Below, piece after piece: positions 17,459 to 26,294 of a stretch of 64,000 bases of DNA (its first letter is position 1; the number at the start of each line of letters is the position of its first letter). This DNA is from Salegentibacter salegens. Lineage in GTDB: Bacteria > Bacteroidota > Bacteroidia > Flavobacteriales > Flavobacteriaceae. Below the pieces are notes generated by a model. It did not search any database. It was not told where the DNA came from and saw only the letters and a program-made list of their open reading frames with translations. Location: positions 1,674,001-1,738,000 of the forward strand of contig NZ_LT670848.1 in NCBI RefSeq assembly GCF_900142975.1. The letters are read 5' to 3'. Both the position numbers and the translations under genes were made by a program.

Positions 17459-19627
17459 TTAAAAAAACAATTTTATCCCTCCATTTACTACAAAACCATC
17501 TACAGGGGCATAAATATCTCTGAATTGTGGATCGGATATTGAACCGGTGTATATAGAGTCGAACCGTGTTTGACGAGTATCGGTGAAGTTTTCGAAATTC
17601 AGGAAAATCGAAAAATCTTCCCATAATTTTTCCATCATTAGACCAAAAATCCAGTATTCCTGTCCGGTGGCGCCGTCGCCTAATTGCTGCGGACTAAAAT
17701 AATAGCCTTCTAATCCAATTTTAAGCTTTTCGTGTAACTCATACATGAGCACATTATTTAAGCGATGTTTTGATACCAGTGGCATTTCGAAAGTATTTCC
17801 GTTTTCAGTACGATCTACATCGGCATAAGTATAACCGGTAAATAATTTAAAATCTTTATAACCAAATTTTAAATTCGCTTCAATTCCTCTACTTTCAATA
17901 AATCCATTAGGTTGCAGGTATTCAAAAACGCCTTCTGATGTATTCTCAAGAATTATGGGATTATCAATTTTGGTGTAAAAGAAAAGCGTATTACTTGTAA
18001 ATTCTATGGTTTCAAAAAGTTCGGTTCGGTAATTAATATCAAAATTTCCTCCTATAGAATTTTCAGCTTCGGTAGTACTCACATCTATCGGTATTACATT
18101 TCTAAACTGAAGTCGCTCGGCATCTTCTGTAAAAACCGAAGGCGTTTTATAGCCCATTCCGCCGCCAATTCGGGTAGTAATAGCATCAGAAATTGTGAAC
18201 ATCGCTGAAATTCTTGGCAAAACAAACCATCCATATTCATTTTGATAATCGGTTCTAAGCCCTGTTTCCAGCTGAAACCAGTTGTTGGCCCTCCAATTAT
18301 TTTGAACAAAAGCCCCGTAGGTAAGATGCTCATAATCTACCACGGGAGCATCAGTTAAAACATCCTGCTCAAAACGATCTACCCATAAATTCAGGCCTCC
18401 AATCCATTCCATATCATCGGTACCTAAAACTACAGAAGCTTCATTATACGAGGCAAATTGATTACCTGCAAAAACATAATCGCCAGTTTGAATTTCACGG
18501 TCAAAAAAGCTGAAACTATTCTTGAGGTTAAGCCGATTATCCTCACTCCAGGAATGTTCAAAACCCGATTGCAAAGTGGTTCTATTTGTATTATTTCTCT
18601 CAAAATAAGGATCTTCTACATCCTCTCCTTCCAGGTAAGCTATATTACCACCGGTGCGTTCTTCAGCCGTCGTATTCACGCCTACATCCAATTTTGTATT
18701 TTCGGTGAATTCGTAAAAAACCCTGGGATTAATAGTATAACGATTAAACTCAGGAATTGCTGTTAAACCAATATCTGCAGGGTCATATGGTGAACCAATA
18801 TTATAGGATGCAAAAATGGTAGTGCTCAGTTTTCCATAGGTATCAGAATAAAATCCGCTAAGATCGAGTCCTAATGCTGAAGTTGCATTTAGCATAAAAT
18901 TGAGTTCTCTTTCTTCGCCAGGGGTTTTAGAAATAAGATTTACCAAACCCGCGATAGCTCCACCGCCGTAAAGCGTGGAAGAAGAACCTTTAATTACCTC
19001 AACCTGTTGCAAATCTAAAGGCACAATTTGCAGTAAACTGAGTCCGCCGGAAAATCCTGAATAAAGCGGGTATCCATCTTTTAGGAGCTGTGTATATTTC
19101 CCATCCAGTCCCTGAATTCTAATGCTCGAATTACCGGATATAGCCGAAGTTTGCTGGGTTTGAATTCCGGTGGTTTCGTTAAGCAACATCCTGATATCAC
19201 CGGGTTTCATATTCCCTTTTTCAGTAAGTTCTTCGCCAGAAATTACTTCTACTCGAGTTGGCAAATCGGCAATACTGCGCCGGGAGCGGGTAGACTGAAT
19301 AATAACTTCTTGCATTTCTTCCCCGCCGGGTTCAAGGAAAATCTCCAGAGTATCTTTTGTGCTCCTGGGGAAATCTAGTGTGATTTCTTTTGTAGTAAAA
19401 CCTACAAAACTAAAAACGATTGTTTGGGGGCCATTTGGGATTTTTTTTAAAGTTACTTCCCCATCTATATTTGCAGTAGCTCCAATTTCAGTCCCGGAAA
19501 CTACGGCGTTGGCCCCAAGTAAAGGTGTATTATCTTCGGCATTTTTTATTACCGTCTCGAGGGAATTTTGTCCCACAGCGTGAAAAGCGATAAGGAAGAT
19601 CGCAAGTTTAAATAAGAGTTTAATCAT
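17459..19627 (-). CDS. TonB-dependent outer-membrane receptor
   Basis: 722 residues with a signal peptide (LFKLAIFLIAFHAVGQ). A carboxypeptidase-like regulatory domain (~20-105, NTPLLGANAVVSGTEIGATANIDGEV) is followed by the plug (~120-230, RVEVISGEELTEKGN...IRIQGLDGKYTQLLKDGYPLYSGFSGGL, KGSSSTLYGGGAIAGLVNLI) and a ~480-residue barrel ending in an aromatic strand GGIKLFF. It resembles metal or siderophore receptors. The small Cys-rich exported protein upstream (19657) points towards metal handling, but the ligand is inferred only. Confidence 0.9.
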   Translation of the reverse strand: MIKLLFKLAIFLIAFHAVGQNSLETVIKNAEDNTPLLGANAVVSGTEIGATANIDGEVTLKKIPNGPQTIVFSFVGFTTKEITLDFPRSTKDTLEIFLEPGGEEMQEVIIQSTRSRRSIADLPTRVEVISGEELTEKGNMKPGDIRMLLNETTGIQTQQTSAISGNSSIRIQGLDGKYTQLLKDGYPLYSGFSGGLSLLQIVPLDLQQVEVIKGSSSTLYGGGAIAGLVNLISKTPGEERELNFMLNATSALGLDLSGFYSDTYGKLSTTIFASYNIGSPYDPADIGLTAIPEFNRYTINPRVFYEFTENTKLDVGVNTTAEERTGGNIAYLEGEDVEDPYFERNNTNRTTLQSGFEHSWSEDNRLNLKNSFSFFDREIQTGDYVFAGNQFASYNEASVVLGTDDMEWIGGLNLWVDRFEQDVLTDAPVVDYEHLTYGAFVQNNWRANNWFQLETGLRTDYQNEYGWFVLPRISAMFTISDAITTRIGGGMGYKTPSVFTEDAERLQFRNVIPIDVSTTEAENSIGGNFDINYRTELFETIEFTSNTLFFYTKIDNPIILENTSEGVFEYLQPNGFIESRGIEANLKFGYKDFKLFTGYTYADVDRTENGNTFEMPLVSKHRLNNVLMYELHEKLKIGLEGYYFSPQQLGDGATGQEYWIFGLMMEKLWEDFSIFLNFENFTDTRQTRFDSIYTGSISDPQFRDIYAPVDGFVVNGGIKLFF

Positions 19628-19656
19628 TGTAAAAATTTAGGTTATTAATTCTGTTT

Positions 19657-19983
19657 TCAAGAAATAATAACCTCTTGGGGCGGTTGCCAAACCCTATCAG
19701 AATATTCAGCTTCAACACTTTTAAAAGTGAGTCCGAATAAATTTGTAAATGGTACGGGTTGAGGGTCAAGGACTGTCACTACTTCATCTGTATTTGGAAT
19801 AAAACCAATACAACTTCCGCAGCTTATAAAAGGAGAGCATAAGCCACAGTCATTTTCCTTCTGGTTTTCTTCATTTTCCGAAATTTTCAATTCGGAAGCT
19901 GATTCGCAATTATCTTCAATACAGCAGGGGTTTGCAGAGATAAGCAAACAAAAAATTCCTAAAAGAACGGCCAGAAGTTTCAT
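19657..19983 (-). CDS. Small Cys-rich exported protein (DUF6660-like)
   Basis: 108 residues, MKLLAVLLGIFCLLISANPCC start, with paired cysteines CCIEDNC and CGLCSPFISCGSCIGF. Such proteins often precede heavy-metal or copper-linked TonB receptors in Bacteroidota, as here (29 bp before the receptor gene). The cysteines could bind metal. Assignment to DUF6660 is from memory of the pattern. Confidence 0.65.
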   Translation of the reverse strand: MKLLAVLLGIFCLLISANPCCIEDNCESASELKISENEENQKENDCGLCSPFISCGSCIGFIPNTDEVVTVLDPQPVPFTNLFGLTFKSVEAEYSDRVWQPPQEVIIS

Positions 19984-20029
19984 AGCTCAAAAGTAACAAA
20001 TTCCTTAAAAGAAAGATAAGCTTTGGTTA

Positions 20030-20095
20030 GTAAACTACCTTTCGAGGCATCCCGAAATGTCGGTGCGGAGCATCAAATTGCGATTATCAAGTAAA
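20030..20095. repeat. Short intergenic repeat, copy C (expanded)
   Basis: Begins GTAAACTACCT like copies A and B and ends with ATTATCAAGTAAA, but carries ~25 extra bases in the middle (CGAGGCATCCCGAAATGTCG), followed by the shared CGGAGCAT. Intergenic, between the small Cys-rich gene and ktrA. Confidence 0.5.
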
Positions 20096-20110
20096 ATCTA
20101 ACTGTCGTGC

Positions 20111-20806
20111 TTAGGATTTTCTGATCTCTTTTAAAAGCTTTTTGATATCCTGATTATTTCCGTATAACACCATGATATCTCCATAATGTAATTCGGTTTT
20201 TGCGGTAGCCACCCCCTGAACACTAGACAAGGTTTTTGCAGAACCGATTTCGTTTTTCCCTTCAGTATATTTAATTGTAGTAAGCACTATAATATTATAC
20301 TTCTTCTTTAAACCAATTTCATCCAGGGTTTTTCCATCAAATTCCTTAGGGATTTCACTTTCAACTATACTGTATTCCCCTGTAACTTCAAAGGAATCTA
20401 CCACTCCTTCCAGGTTTAATTTTTTCGACCATCGCTCTGCGGTTTCCTCTTCAGGATGAATTATTTCCTCTACGTCCATCGCTTCTAAAACCATTTGTTG
20501 TAAAGGTGATACAGCCCGACTAATTAACCGTTTTACCTTTAGTTGTTTCATTAAGGCTGTAGCCATAATATTTGCTCCTTTATCTTCGCCAATTCCAATT
20601 ATTACAATGTCAGTATCTTCAAGGGGTAAATTGTTTACTGCATTAAAATCGGTAGCATCAAGGCTTATTGCGTGGGTGATTTTTTCTTTTATAGCTTCAA
20701 CTTTACCAAGATTACTGTCTACACCAATAACTTCGTTTCCCATAGAGGTTAATTTTTCTGCAAGGGAGGCTCCAAAGTTTCCTAATCCTATGATAATATA
20801 TTTCAT
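20111..20806 (-). CDS. ktrA: TrkA/KtrA-family potassium-uptake regulatory subunit
   Basis: 231 residues. The RCK-N domain has the nucleotide motif IIGLGNFGASLAEKL, D of VIGVDSN and the DATDFNAVNNL block; RCK-C (~140-225) ends in LYGNNQDIKKLLKEI. It binds ATP/ADP or NAD(H) and gates the KtrB/TrkH pore. It follows the transporter gene by 11 bp on the same strand. Confidence 0.93.
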   Translation of the reverse strand: MKYIIIGLGNFGASLAEKLTSMGNEVIGVDSNLGKVEAIKEKITHAISLDATDFNAVNNLPLEDTDIVIIGIGEDKGANIMATALMKQLKVKRLISRAVSPLQQMVLEAMDVEEIIHPEEETAERWSKKLNLEGVVDSFEVTGEYSIVESEIPKEFDGKTLDEIGLKKKYNIIVLTTIKYTEGKNEIGSAKTLSSVQGVATAKTELHYGDIMVLYGNNQDIKKLLKEIRKS

Positions 20807-20817
20807 TCTAAAGTGTT

Positions 20818-22605
20818 TTAGTTGATTAAAATTTCTTCTGAAGGATAGCGATAATTAAGATGTTTAATATTTCGTAGAATGGCTATAAGCAGGGTTAACA
20901 TACTAACCCGGCCAATAAACATTGTAGCAATAATTATTAATTTAGAAGTAGAACTTAAGCCGGCTGTAATTCCCATACTTAAGCCCACTGTACTGTAGGC
21001 CGAAAAAGCTTCAAAAGTAATTGCGATAATATTTTTATCCTGTTCAAGAAATGCTATTAGAAATATAGCCAGGCCAATAACTATAAGAGATAAACTAATA
21101 ATGCCGAAGGCTCTTCTTATAGAGATGTTAGAAACCTCTCTTTTATAAACCTCAATCCTGTCTTTTCCTTTCGCCAGACTCAAAAAATTAAGTGTTGCCA
21201 GGGCAAAAGTACTGGTCTTAATTCCACCACCGGTTGAAGCTGGTGAGGCACCAATCCACATTAAAAGAAATACAAGCATTAAAGTAGAGAAATGCAATGC
21301 CGAGGTATCTACAGAATTAAAACCAGCAGTCCTGGGTGTTGCGGCTCCAAAAAAAGCGGTAACAATTTTACCAAATTCGCTATGCCCGCTTAGTGTATTA
21401 TTATATTCAAAAATATAAAAGAAGACTGTACCGGTTAAAAGCAAAATAAGGGTTGTGGTTAATACAATTCGGGAATTAAGATTTAAAACCCAGGGCATGT
21501 AAGTCGCGCGATGCGGATCTTTTATTTTTTGTAATTTACGTAAAGTATAATATCTCACATATTTATAGAGATTCAACAAAATTGGAAAACCAATACCTCC
21601 CAGAATAAATAAGGCAGCAATAATTAGATGTAAGGGATAATTAAAACGAAAGCCAGGCTCATACAGGCTGTTTTCCAGCGTAGAGAAACCGGCATTGCAG
21701 AATCCTGAAATACTATGAAAAATGGAGAAAAATATACGATCTGGTACAGAATTAATTATTGCACTATCTAAATTGAAATAAATAAAAAGGGCCCCTACCG
21801 CCTCTATTGAAAAGGTTAAAAGCAATATCTTTTTTAAGACCACGAAAACTTCGCCTATTTTTTCGGAATTACTGATATCCTTTAGCATAAGTTGATTGGC
21901 ATAAGAGCTATTGCCTCTAAAGAAATAGCTAAAATAACTGGCAAAGGTCATAATCCCCAGCCCTCCCAATTGAATTAAAACCATAATAACGCTTTGTCCA
22001 AAAGTGGTAAAATAACTTCCGGTATCTACAACGATTAGACCTGTAACACAAACTGCACTGGTGGCGGTAAAAAGTGCATCAATAAGGCCAATCCCGGCAT
22101 GGGTTGCTTTGGGAAGAAGAAGGAAAAAAGTACCTAAGAAAATTATGAGAAGAAAACTGGCAACAAATAATTGGGCAGGATTTAAATAATCTCTCTTAAA
22201 ATTTACTTTAAAAGAAGATATTTCACGTATAAAAAAAAGAAAAAGCCCAAGATAGACCCAACCCATTTGATTGAAAAACTTTAAGAAGCCAAGATTTGCA
22301 ACAATAAAATCTATTCTTAAAAGAAGAAGAATCCCAAACGAAACAGCGAGTAGCCAATCGAATAGCCTTACTTTTTTTGGGGTTTGCGGTCGCGGTAAAA
22401 AACTACGAACTAATACAATTAGAAAGCCCAGGCTTATAATCCCATAATAGAGGTTTTTTAGAAAATTTCTTTCACTCTCAATATGAGTAAAACCTAAATC
22501 AAAAATGAGAAGACATACACCGAAGATGCTTAAAATTGCAGCAATTTTACTTAATCTTCTCTCACGGTATATTTCGGATATAATATTCTTGAAAAATGAC
22601 AACAT
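20818..22605 (-). CDS. ktrB: TrkH/KtrB-family potassium transporter pore
   Basis: 595 residues with ~11-12 membrane helices; the first three form an N-terminal extension (to about residue 130) beyond the standard KtrB core. Selectivity-filter-like turns are present: TATSAVCVTGLIVVDTG, HSISGFCNAGFSTLEN, GAATPRTAGFNSVDT and FSAYSTVGLSMGIT, the four G-containing loops of this family. Imports K+ (or Na+-coupled K+). In an operon with ktrA and a small membrane protein upstream. Confidence 0.93.
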   Translation of the reverse strand: MLSFFKNIISEIYRERRLSKIAAILSIFGVCLLIFDLGFTHIESERNFLKNLYYGIISLGFLIVLVRSFLPRPQTPKKVRLFDWLLAVSFGILLLLRIDFIVANLGFLKFFNQMGWVYLGLFLFFIREISSFKVNFKRDYLNPAQLFVASFLLIIFLGTFFLLLPKATHAGIGLIDALFTATSAVCVTGLIVVDTGSYFTTFGQSVIMVLIQLGGLGIMTFASYFSYFFRGNSSYANQLMLKDISNSEKIGEVFVVLKKILLLTFSIEAVGALFIYFNLDSAIINSVPDRIFFSIFHSISGFCNAGFSTLENSLYEPGFRFNYPLHLIIAALFILGGIGFPILLNLYKYVRYYTLRKLQKIKDPHRATYMPWVLNLNSRIVLTTTLILLLTGTVFFYIFEYNNTLSGHSEFGKIVTAFFGAATPRTAGFNSVDTSALHFSTLMLVFLLMWIGASPASTGGGIKTSTFALATLNFLSLAKGKDRIEVYKREVSNISIRRAFGIISLSLIVIGLAIFLIAFLEQDKNIIAITFEAFSAYSTVGLSMGITAGLSSTSKLIIIATMFIGRVSMLTLLIAILRNIKHLNYRYPSEEILIN

Positions 22606-22615
22606 TTCTCCCTTA

Positions 22616-22756
22616 TTATAAAATACCCTGGCGGCTACAGTAATCGAATGCGACCACTATAATCACTACTAAAATAGCTATTACAATAGCCGGCCATTTT
22701 AGATGGGAATAAGATTGATTTTTTTCGCCAGGTGATCTTTTTGGAGGTTTAGCCAC
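22616..22756 (-). CDS. Small membrane protein before ktrB (46 aa, GTG start)
   Basis: Reads VAKPPKRSPGEKN..., then one helix PAIVIAILVVIIVVAFDY and a short tail CSRQGIL. No ATG is available; GTG at 22756 lies ~20 bases after the expected start of transcription from the TAACTTTG promoter at 22788-22781. It ends 11 bp before the ktrB start. The positive-inside arrangement and tight spacing support a real gene, possibly a transporter accessory peptide. Confidence 0.45.
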   Translation of the reverse strand: MAKPPKRSPGEKNQSYSHLKWPAIVIAILVVIIVVAFDYCSRQGIL

Positions 22757-22780
22757 TCTACTTTGATTAGAATTATAATG

Positions 22781-22788
22781 CAAAGTTA
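22781..22788 (-). promoter_or_regulatory. Putative Bacteroidota -7 promoter element (ktr operon)
   Basis: TAACTTTG on the - strand matches the TAnnTTTG -7 consensus and lies ~25 bases before the GTG of the small membrane protein. The upstream -33 element is not a clean TTG. Confidence 0.4.
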
Positions 22789-22848
22789 GGTTTAAGGCTA
22801 TAAGCAGAATATAAAATTTAAACCGGTACTATAAAGATTTTATAAAGA

Positions 22849-23526
22849 TTACACAAAACGGTAACCCACTCCACTCTCTGTAATTATATGAATAGGGCTA
22901 TTGGGGTTTTCTTCCAACTTCTTCCTAAGTTGAGCTATAAAAACCCGCAGATATTGGGTTTCATTTTGAGAACCAAATCCCCAAATCTCTTTTAATAAAA
23001 ATTGATGTGTTAAAACCCTACCCTGGTTTTTTGCAAGCAAGGCTACTAAATTATACTCGGTAGCAGTTAATTTAACAGGAGTATTATTTTTGCTTACTAT
23101 TCTTGAGCTTAAATCGATCTCTAAATCTCCGGTTGCTATAATGGGTTGTAAATCTGTGTTTTGGTTTATTCTTAATGAAGCTCTTATCCTGGCCAAAAGT
23201 TCGCCGGTTCTAAAAGGTTTGGTAAGGTAATCTGTAGCACCATTATCTAAAGCTTTAATAATATCGGCTTCGCTATCCTGAACGGAAAGTATTATTATAG
23301 ATTTATCATACCATTCCCTTAAATCTTTCAACACTAAATGCCCACTTTTATCAGGTAGTCCTAAATCCAGAATAACAAGATCGGGAGTATGGTTAGCCAC
23401 CAAATGAACACCTTCTGTCCCGGTTTCGGCCAGCACTACTTTATAGTCGTTACTTTCCAACGTGATTTTAAGCAGTTTTCTAATTTGCGGCTCATCGTCT
23501 ATAACAAGTATTTCTGCATTATTCAT
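22849..23526 (-). CDS. kdpE: KdpE-like response regulator
   Basis: 225 residues. Receiver domain with VIDDEPQIRKLL, phospho-acceptor in DLVILDLGLPDKSG and K in YLTKPFRTGELLARIRA, then an OmpR-type winged helix (PVKLTATEYNLVALLAKNQGRVL...SGVGYRFV). Wording of several blocks is KdpE-like. It overlaps the kinase gene by eight bases. No kdpFABC genes are in the window; the neighbouring ktr operon, ~70 bp further along the same strand, is the obvious potential target. Confidence 0.88.
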   Translation of the reverse strand: MNNAEILVIDDEPQIRKLLKITLESNDYKVVLAETGTEGVHLVANHTPDLVILDLGLPDKSGHLVLKDLREWYDKSIIILSVQDSEADIIKALDNGATDYLTKPFRTGELLARIRASLRINQNTDLQPIIATGDLEIDLSSRIVSKNNTPVKLTATEYNLVALLAKNQGRVLTHQFLLKEIWGFGSQNETQYLRVFIAQLRKKLEENPNSPIHIITESGVGYRFV

Positions 23527-24601
23527 TTTGGTAATTTTTAGGGTCGGTCATTTTTGCCGGAATTGTTACCGTAAATTGGGCTCCGCCATTGCTTCTGTTA
23601 CGAACTTTAATTTTTCCATTATGAGCTTCAGCAAATCCCTGTGCAATAGAAAGCCCAAGCCCAGTGCCCCCGGTGGCCGAATTTGGTAACCGATAAAACT
23701 TTTCAAAAACCCGCTCTTTATTTTCCTCTGGAAAACCTTTTCCGTTATCTGAAATTTCAAATACACAGTCTTCACTATTATGAGACACCTTAATTTCAAT
23801 TTTAGAACCTTTAGGTGTATACTGAATAGCATTATGGACAATATTATGTAAAATTTGCTCTACTAAAGTAGCATCAAACAAGAAAAGAGGTAGGTTATCT
23901 TCTGGCTGATAAAGAATTTGGTGCTGATTGCAATCTAACTTATTATTTTCAATAACATTATAGACAATCTCATTTACATCATACCAATTGAGCTGTAAAT
24001 GGATGGAATCACTTTCTAAACGGCTCATATTTAAAAGGTTTTTAACCTGCCTGTTAAGTCTGTTACCAGCTATTTCAATTTCATTATAAAGTTCACTTTT
24101 ATTATCGGCAGAAAGTTTCTTCCTACTTTCTTTTAGCGTATCTACCGAGCCAATAATGGCCGCAATAGGCGTTTTTAATTCGTGTGAAAGCGAATTAAAC
24201 AGTGTGTTATATAATTGTATGGTCTTTTCCCTTTCCTTCCTTTTGCGGGATGCCGCTTCAGCTTTTCTAATTTTAGTTGTAAAAACTGCATTCATTACTG
24301 CAATCACAAAATACATCAGGAATAAAAGTGCATCCTCGGGCGTACTAATTTTAAAGGTTAATTGAGGTTGAATAAATAAAAAGTTCCAGATTAAAGCACT
24401 TAAAACGGCAGCAACTACCACCGGGAGTATCTTAAAAAACATTGCTAATATAGAAACAACAAGAAGTAAAAGTAGCGCTACCACGTGGTAACCTATAATA
24501 TCAATAAAGAGATAGCAGATAAATGAAATAAAAAGAATTGAGCCAATTCCAATAAGATATTGAAGGCCACGATTTTTGTTTATATTTTTAAAAGATTCCA
24601 A
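23519..24601 (-). CDS. Short KdpD-like sensor histidine kinase (DUF4118 type)
   Basis: 360 residues. Four membrane helices (~13-100) in the DUF4118 arrangement of KdpD (VVAAVLSALIWNFLFIQP), a short linker, then HisKA (FNSLSHELKTPIAAIIGSVDTL) and HATPase (N-box ILHNIVHNAIQYTP, GTGLGLSIAQGFAEAHNG). It lacks the large N-terminal KdpD sensor and USP domains, so it corresponds to the membrane-plus-kinase half of KdpD. Expected to sense K+ or turgor and phosphorylate the overlapping KdpE-like partner. Confidence 0.88.
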   Translation of the reverse strand: MESFKNINKNRGLQYLIGIGSILFISFICYLFIDIIGYHVVALLLLLVVSILAMFFKILPVVVAAVLSALIWNFLFIQPQLTFKISTPEDALLFLMYFVIAVMNAVFTTKIRKAEAASRKRKEREKTIQLYNTLFNSLSHELKTPIAAIIGSVDTLKESRKKLSADNKSELYNEIEIAGNRLNRQVKNLLNMSRLESDSIHLQLNWYDVNEIVYNVIENNKLDCNQHQILYQPEDNLPLFLFDATLVEQILHNIVHNAIQYTPKGSKIEIKVSHNSEDCVFEISDNGKGFPEENKERVFEKFYRLPNSATGGTGLGLSIAQGFAEAHNGKIKVRNRSNGGAQFTVTIPAKMTDPKNYQNE

Positions 24602-24891
24602 TTAGTAATATTTCTTTATTCAAATATACAAGGAGAAAATTATTAAGACGCTGTGAAGTCACAATTTTACTTTTATGAGTCAATTTGCGAAGTACTCAAA
24701 ACAATTTTTCGGCATTTTTATTTTCATCTATTTAAAACCCCACCTGCATTTAGTATTTAGTTTACCGAGTAAAATTGAGTTTTAATGATAGCCGTCATAT
24801 TTTATTTAGAGATTCAGCGATAAATTAGACAGGAATTTTAAGCAGAATTTCACCCCCGCGAGCTTTAATTACCTTCTAAATTAAAACTATT

Positions 24892-25338
24892 ATGAGAGCC
24901 ATGACCTTAATTGAAAGTACCCAGCTACTTGCCGAAAATTATATAGGAAGGCTCGGATATCTCTCCAGGGGAAGGGGAGAAATAATTCCCATCACCTATT
25001 ATTATGACCCTGAACAAAATAGCATTTTAAGCTATTCGGGGCAGGGAGGCAAAATAGAAGCAATGCGAAAAAATCCATTAGTCACTTTTCAGGTAGATGA
25101 AATTTCTACATTAGAAAAATGGAAGTCGGTTTTATTGTACGGCAAATTCACAGAATTAGAAGGAACAGATGCTAAATATATGCTGCATTTCTTTTCTGAA
25201 GGAGTAAAAAAAACCATAAAAAATAAAGGAAAATCTATCCCGGATTTTATCGAGAATTTCTCCAGTAAAAGCAACTCAAATTCTCCTATAGTTTACCGCA
25301 TTGATATTGATGAAATTAATGGACGCCAAAGAGATTAA
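24892..25338 (+). CDS. Pyridoxamine 5'-phosphate oxidase-like flavin-binding protein
   Basis: 148 residues of the split-barrel FMN-binding fold (MRAMTLIESTQLLAENYIGRLGYLSRG, PITYYYDPEQNSILSYSGQGGKIEAMRKNPLVTFQVDEI, WKSVLLYGKFTELEG). These small proteins bind FMN, F420 or haem and act on small redox substrates; PNPOx activity itself is unlikely. Monocistronic. Confidence 0.85.
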   Translation: MRAMTLIESTQLLAENYIGRLGYLSRGRGEIIPITYYYDPEQNSILSYSGQGGKIEAMRKNPLVTFQVDEISTLEKWKSVLLYGKFTELEGTDAKYMLHFFSEGVKKTIKNKGKSIPDFIENFSSKSNSNSPIVYRIDIDEINGRQRD

Positions 25339-25495
25339 ATACAATTTTCAGCTTCAAACTCGCTGGTCCCATTGTTGAAATATTCATTACTTCCAGCACT
25401 TCCCTTTTAAGCTCTGCAACAGTGAATCTTTTTTTGTGATCACCCAAACTCATTCATTTTCATATTCTTGTCTTGCACGGCAAAAAATTATAATA

Positions 25496-25536
25496 GTAAA
25501 CTACCTCGGAGCATTAAATCTCGATTATTGAGTAAA
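25496..25536. repeat. Short intergenic repeat, copy B
   Basis: GTAAACTACCTCGGAGCATT followed by AAATCTCGATTATTGAGTAAA, differing from copy A at 3235 by about three bases. It lies in the 5' region of the DUF4494 gene. Confidence 0.6.
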
Positions 25537-25622
25537 GATTAAAATTGTGAATATCTATTAAACATATTTACTAGCTGGCGCTTTTTAAATCCTATTTTTG
25601 GAGCCCTAAAAAAATATAGATT

Positions 25623-26141
25623 ATGAGCGTAACTTGGTTTGAATGTAAGGTGAAATACAAAAAAACACACGAAACCGGAGAGCAGAAAATGACTACAGAT
25701 ACCTATCTTTTAGATGCGGTTTCTTATACTGAAGCAGAAGCAAGGATTAGCGAAGAGATGACTGCCTATACCAGTGAAGATTTTAGAATTATGAATATAA
25801 AAGTCGCTAATTTTGCTGAAGTACACCCTTTTGAAAATTCTGACAGGTGGTTTAAATCGAAAGTTTCTCTCGTAGCTTTAGATGAAGAAAGCGGAAAAGA
25901 GAAAAAGACCAATATTTACTTGTTAGTTCAGGCTAACGATGTAAAAGAAGCCTTTGAGAATACTACCAGCGCAATGGAAGAGACTATGGGAGATTACTCA
26001 ATCCCGTCTATTACTGAATCTCCAATTTTAGATGTTTTCCCATATTTTACCGGGGAAGAAAAACAACTGGAAAAATTTAATGTTCTTGATGCTGATGAAG
26101 CTTCGGAAGCAGAAGTTTCAGAAGAAACAGAAGTGGTATAA
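25623..26141 (+). CDS. DUF4494 protein
   Basis: 172 residues starting MSVTWFECKVKYKKTHETGEQ, the family hallmark. Two related halves (WFECKVKY...TYLLDAVSYTEAEARI and WFKSKVSL...IYLLVQANDVKEAFEN) suggest an internal duplication. Cytosolic; function unknown. Found widely and almost only in Bacteroidota. An inverted-repeat element that can act as a terminator follows. Confidence 0.88.
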   Translation: MSVTWFECKVKYKKTHETGEQKMTTDTYLLDAVSYTEAEARISEEMTAYTSEDFRIMNIKVANFAEVHPFENSDRWFKSKVSLVALDEESGKEKKTNIYLLVQANDVKEAFENTTSAMEETMGDYSIPSITESPILDVFPYFTGEEKQLEKFNVLDADEASEAEVSEETEVV

Positions 26142-26168
26142 AATTTAAAGATTTTCACCCTTAAATAT

Positions 26169-26253
26169 AAAGAGGCTGTCTTAAAAGTTTTTAAATCGTT
26201 ATTCTGAGAAACAAATCAGTTTGACGAAATTATACTTTTGAGCCAGCCTCTTT
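26169..26253. repeat. MITE-like hairpin, second copy (probable terminator)
   Basis: AAAGAGGCTG and CAGCCTCTTT form the outer arms, with TTAAAAGT/ACTTTTGA further in, and the right side is followed by T-run. The interior TTTGACGAAATTATA matches the element at 17313. It lies between the convergent DUF4494 and DUF808 genes. Confidence 0.6.
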
Positions 26254-26294
26254 TTTTAAAACTTCTTCTAAAAAATCTTCAATTTAGATAGCTA

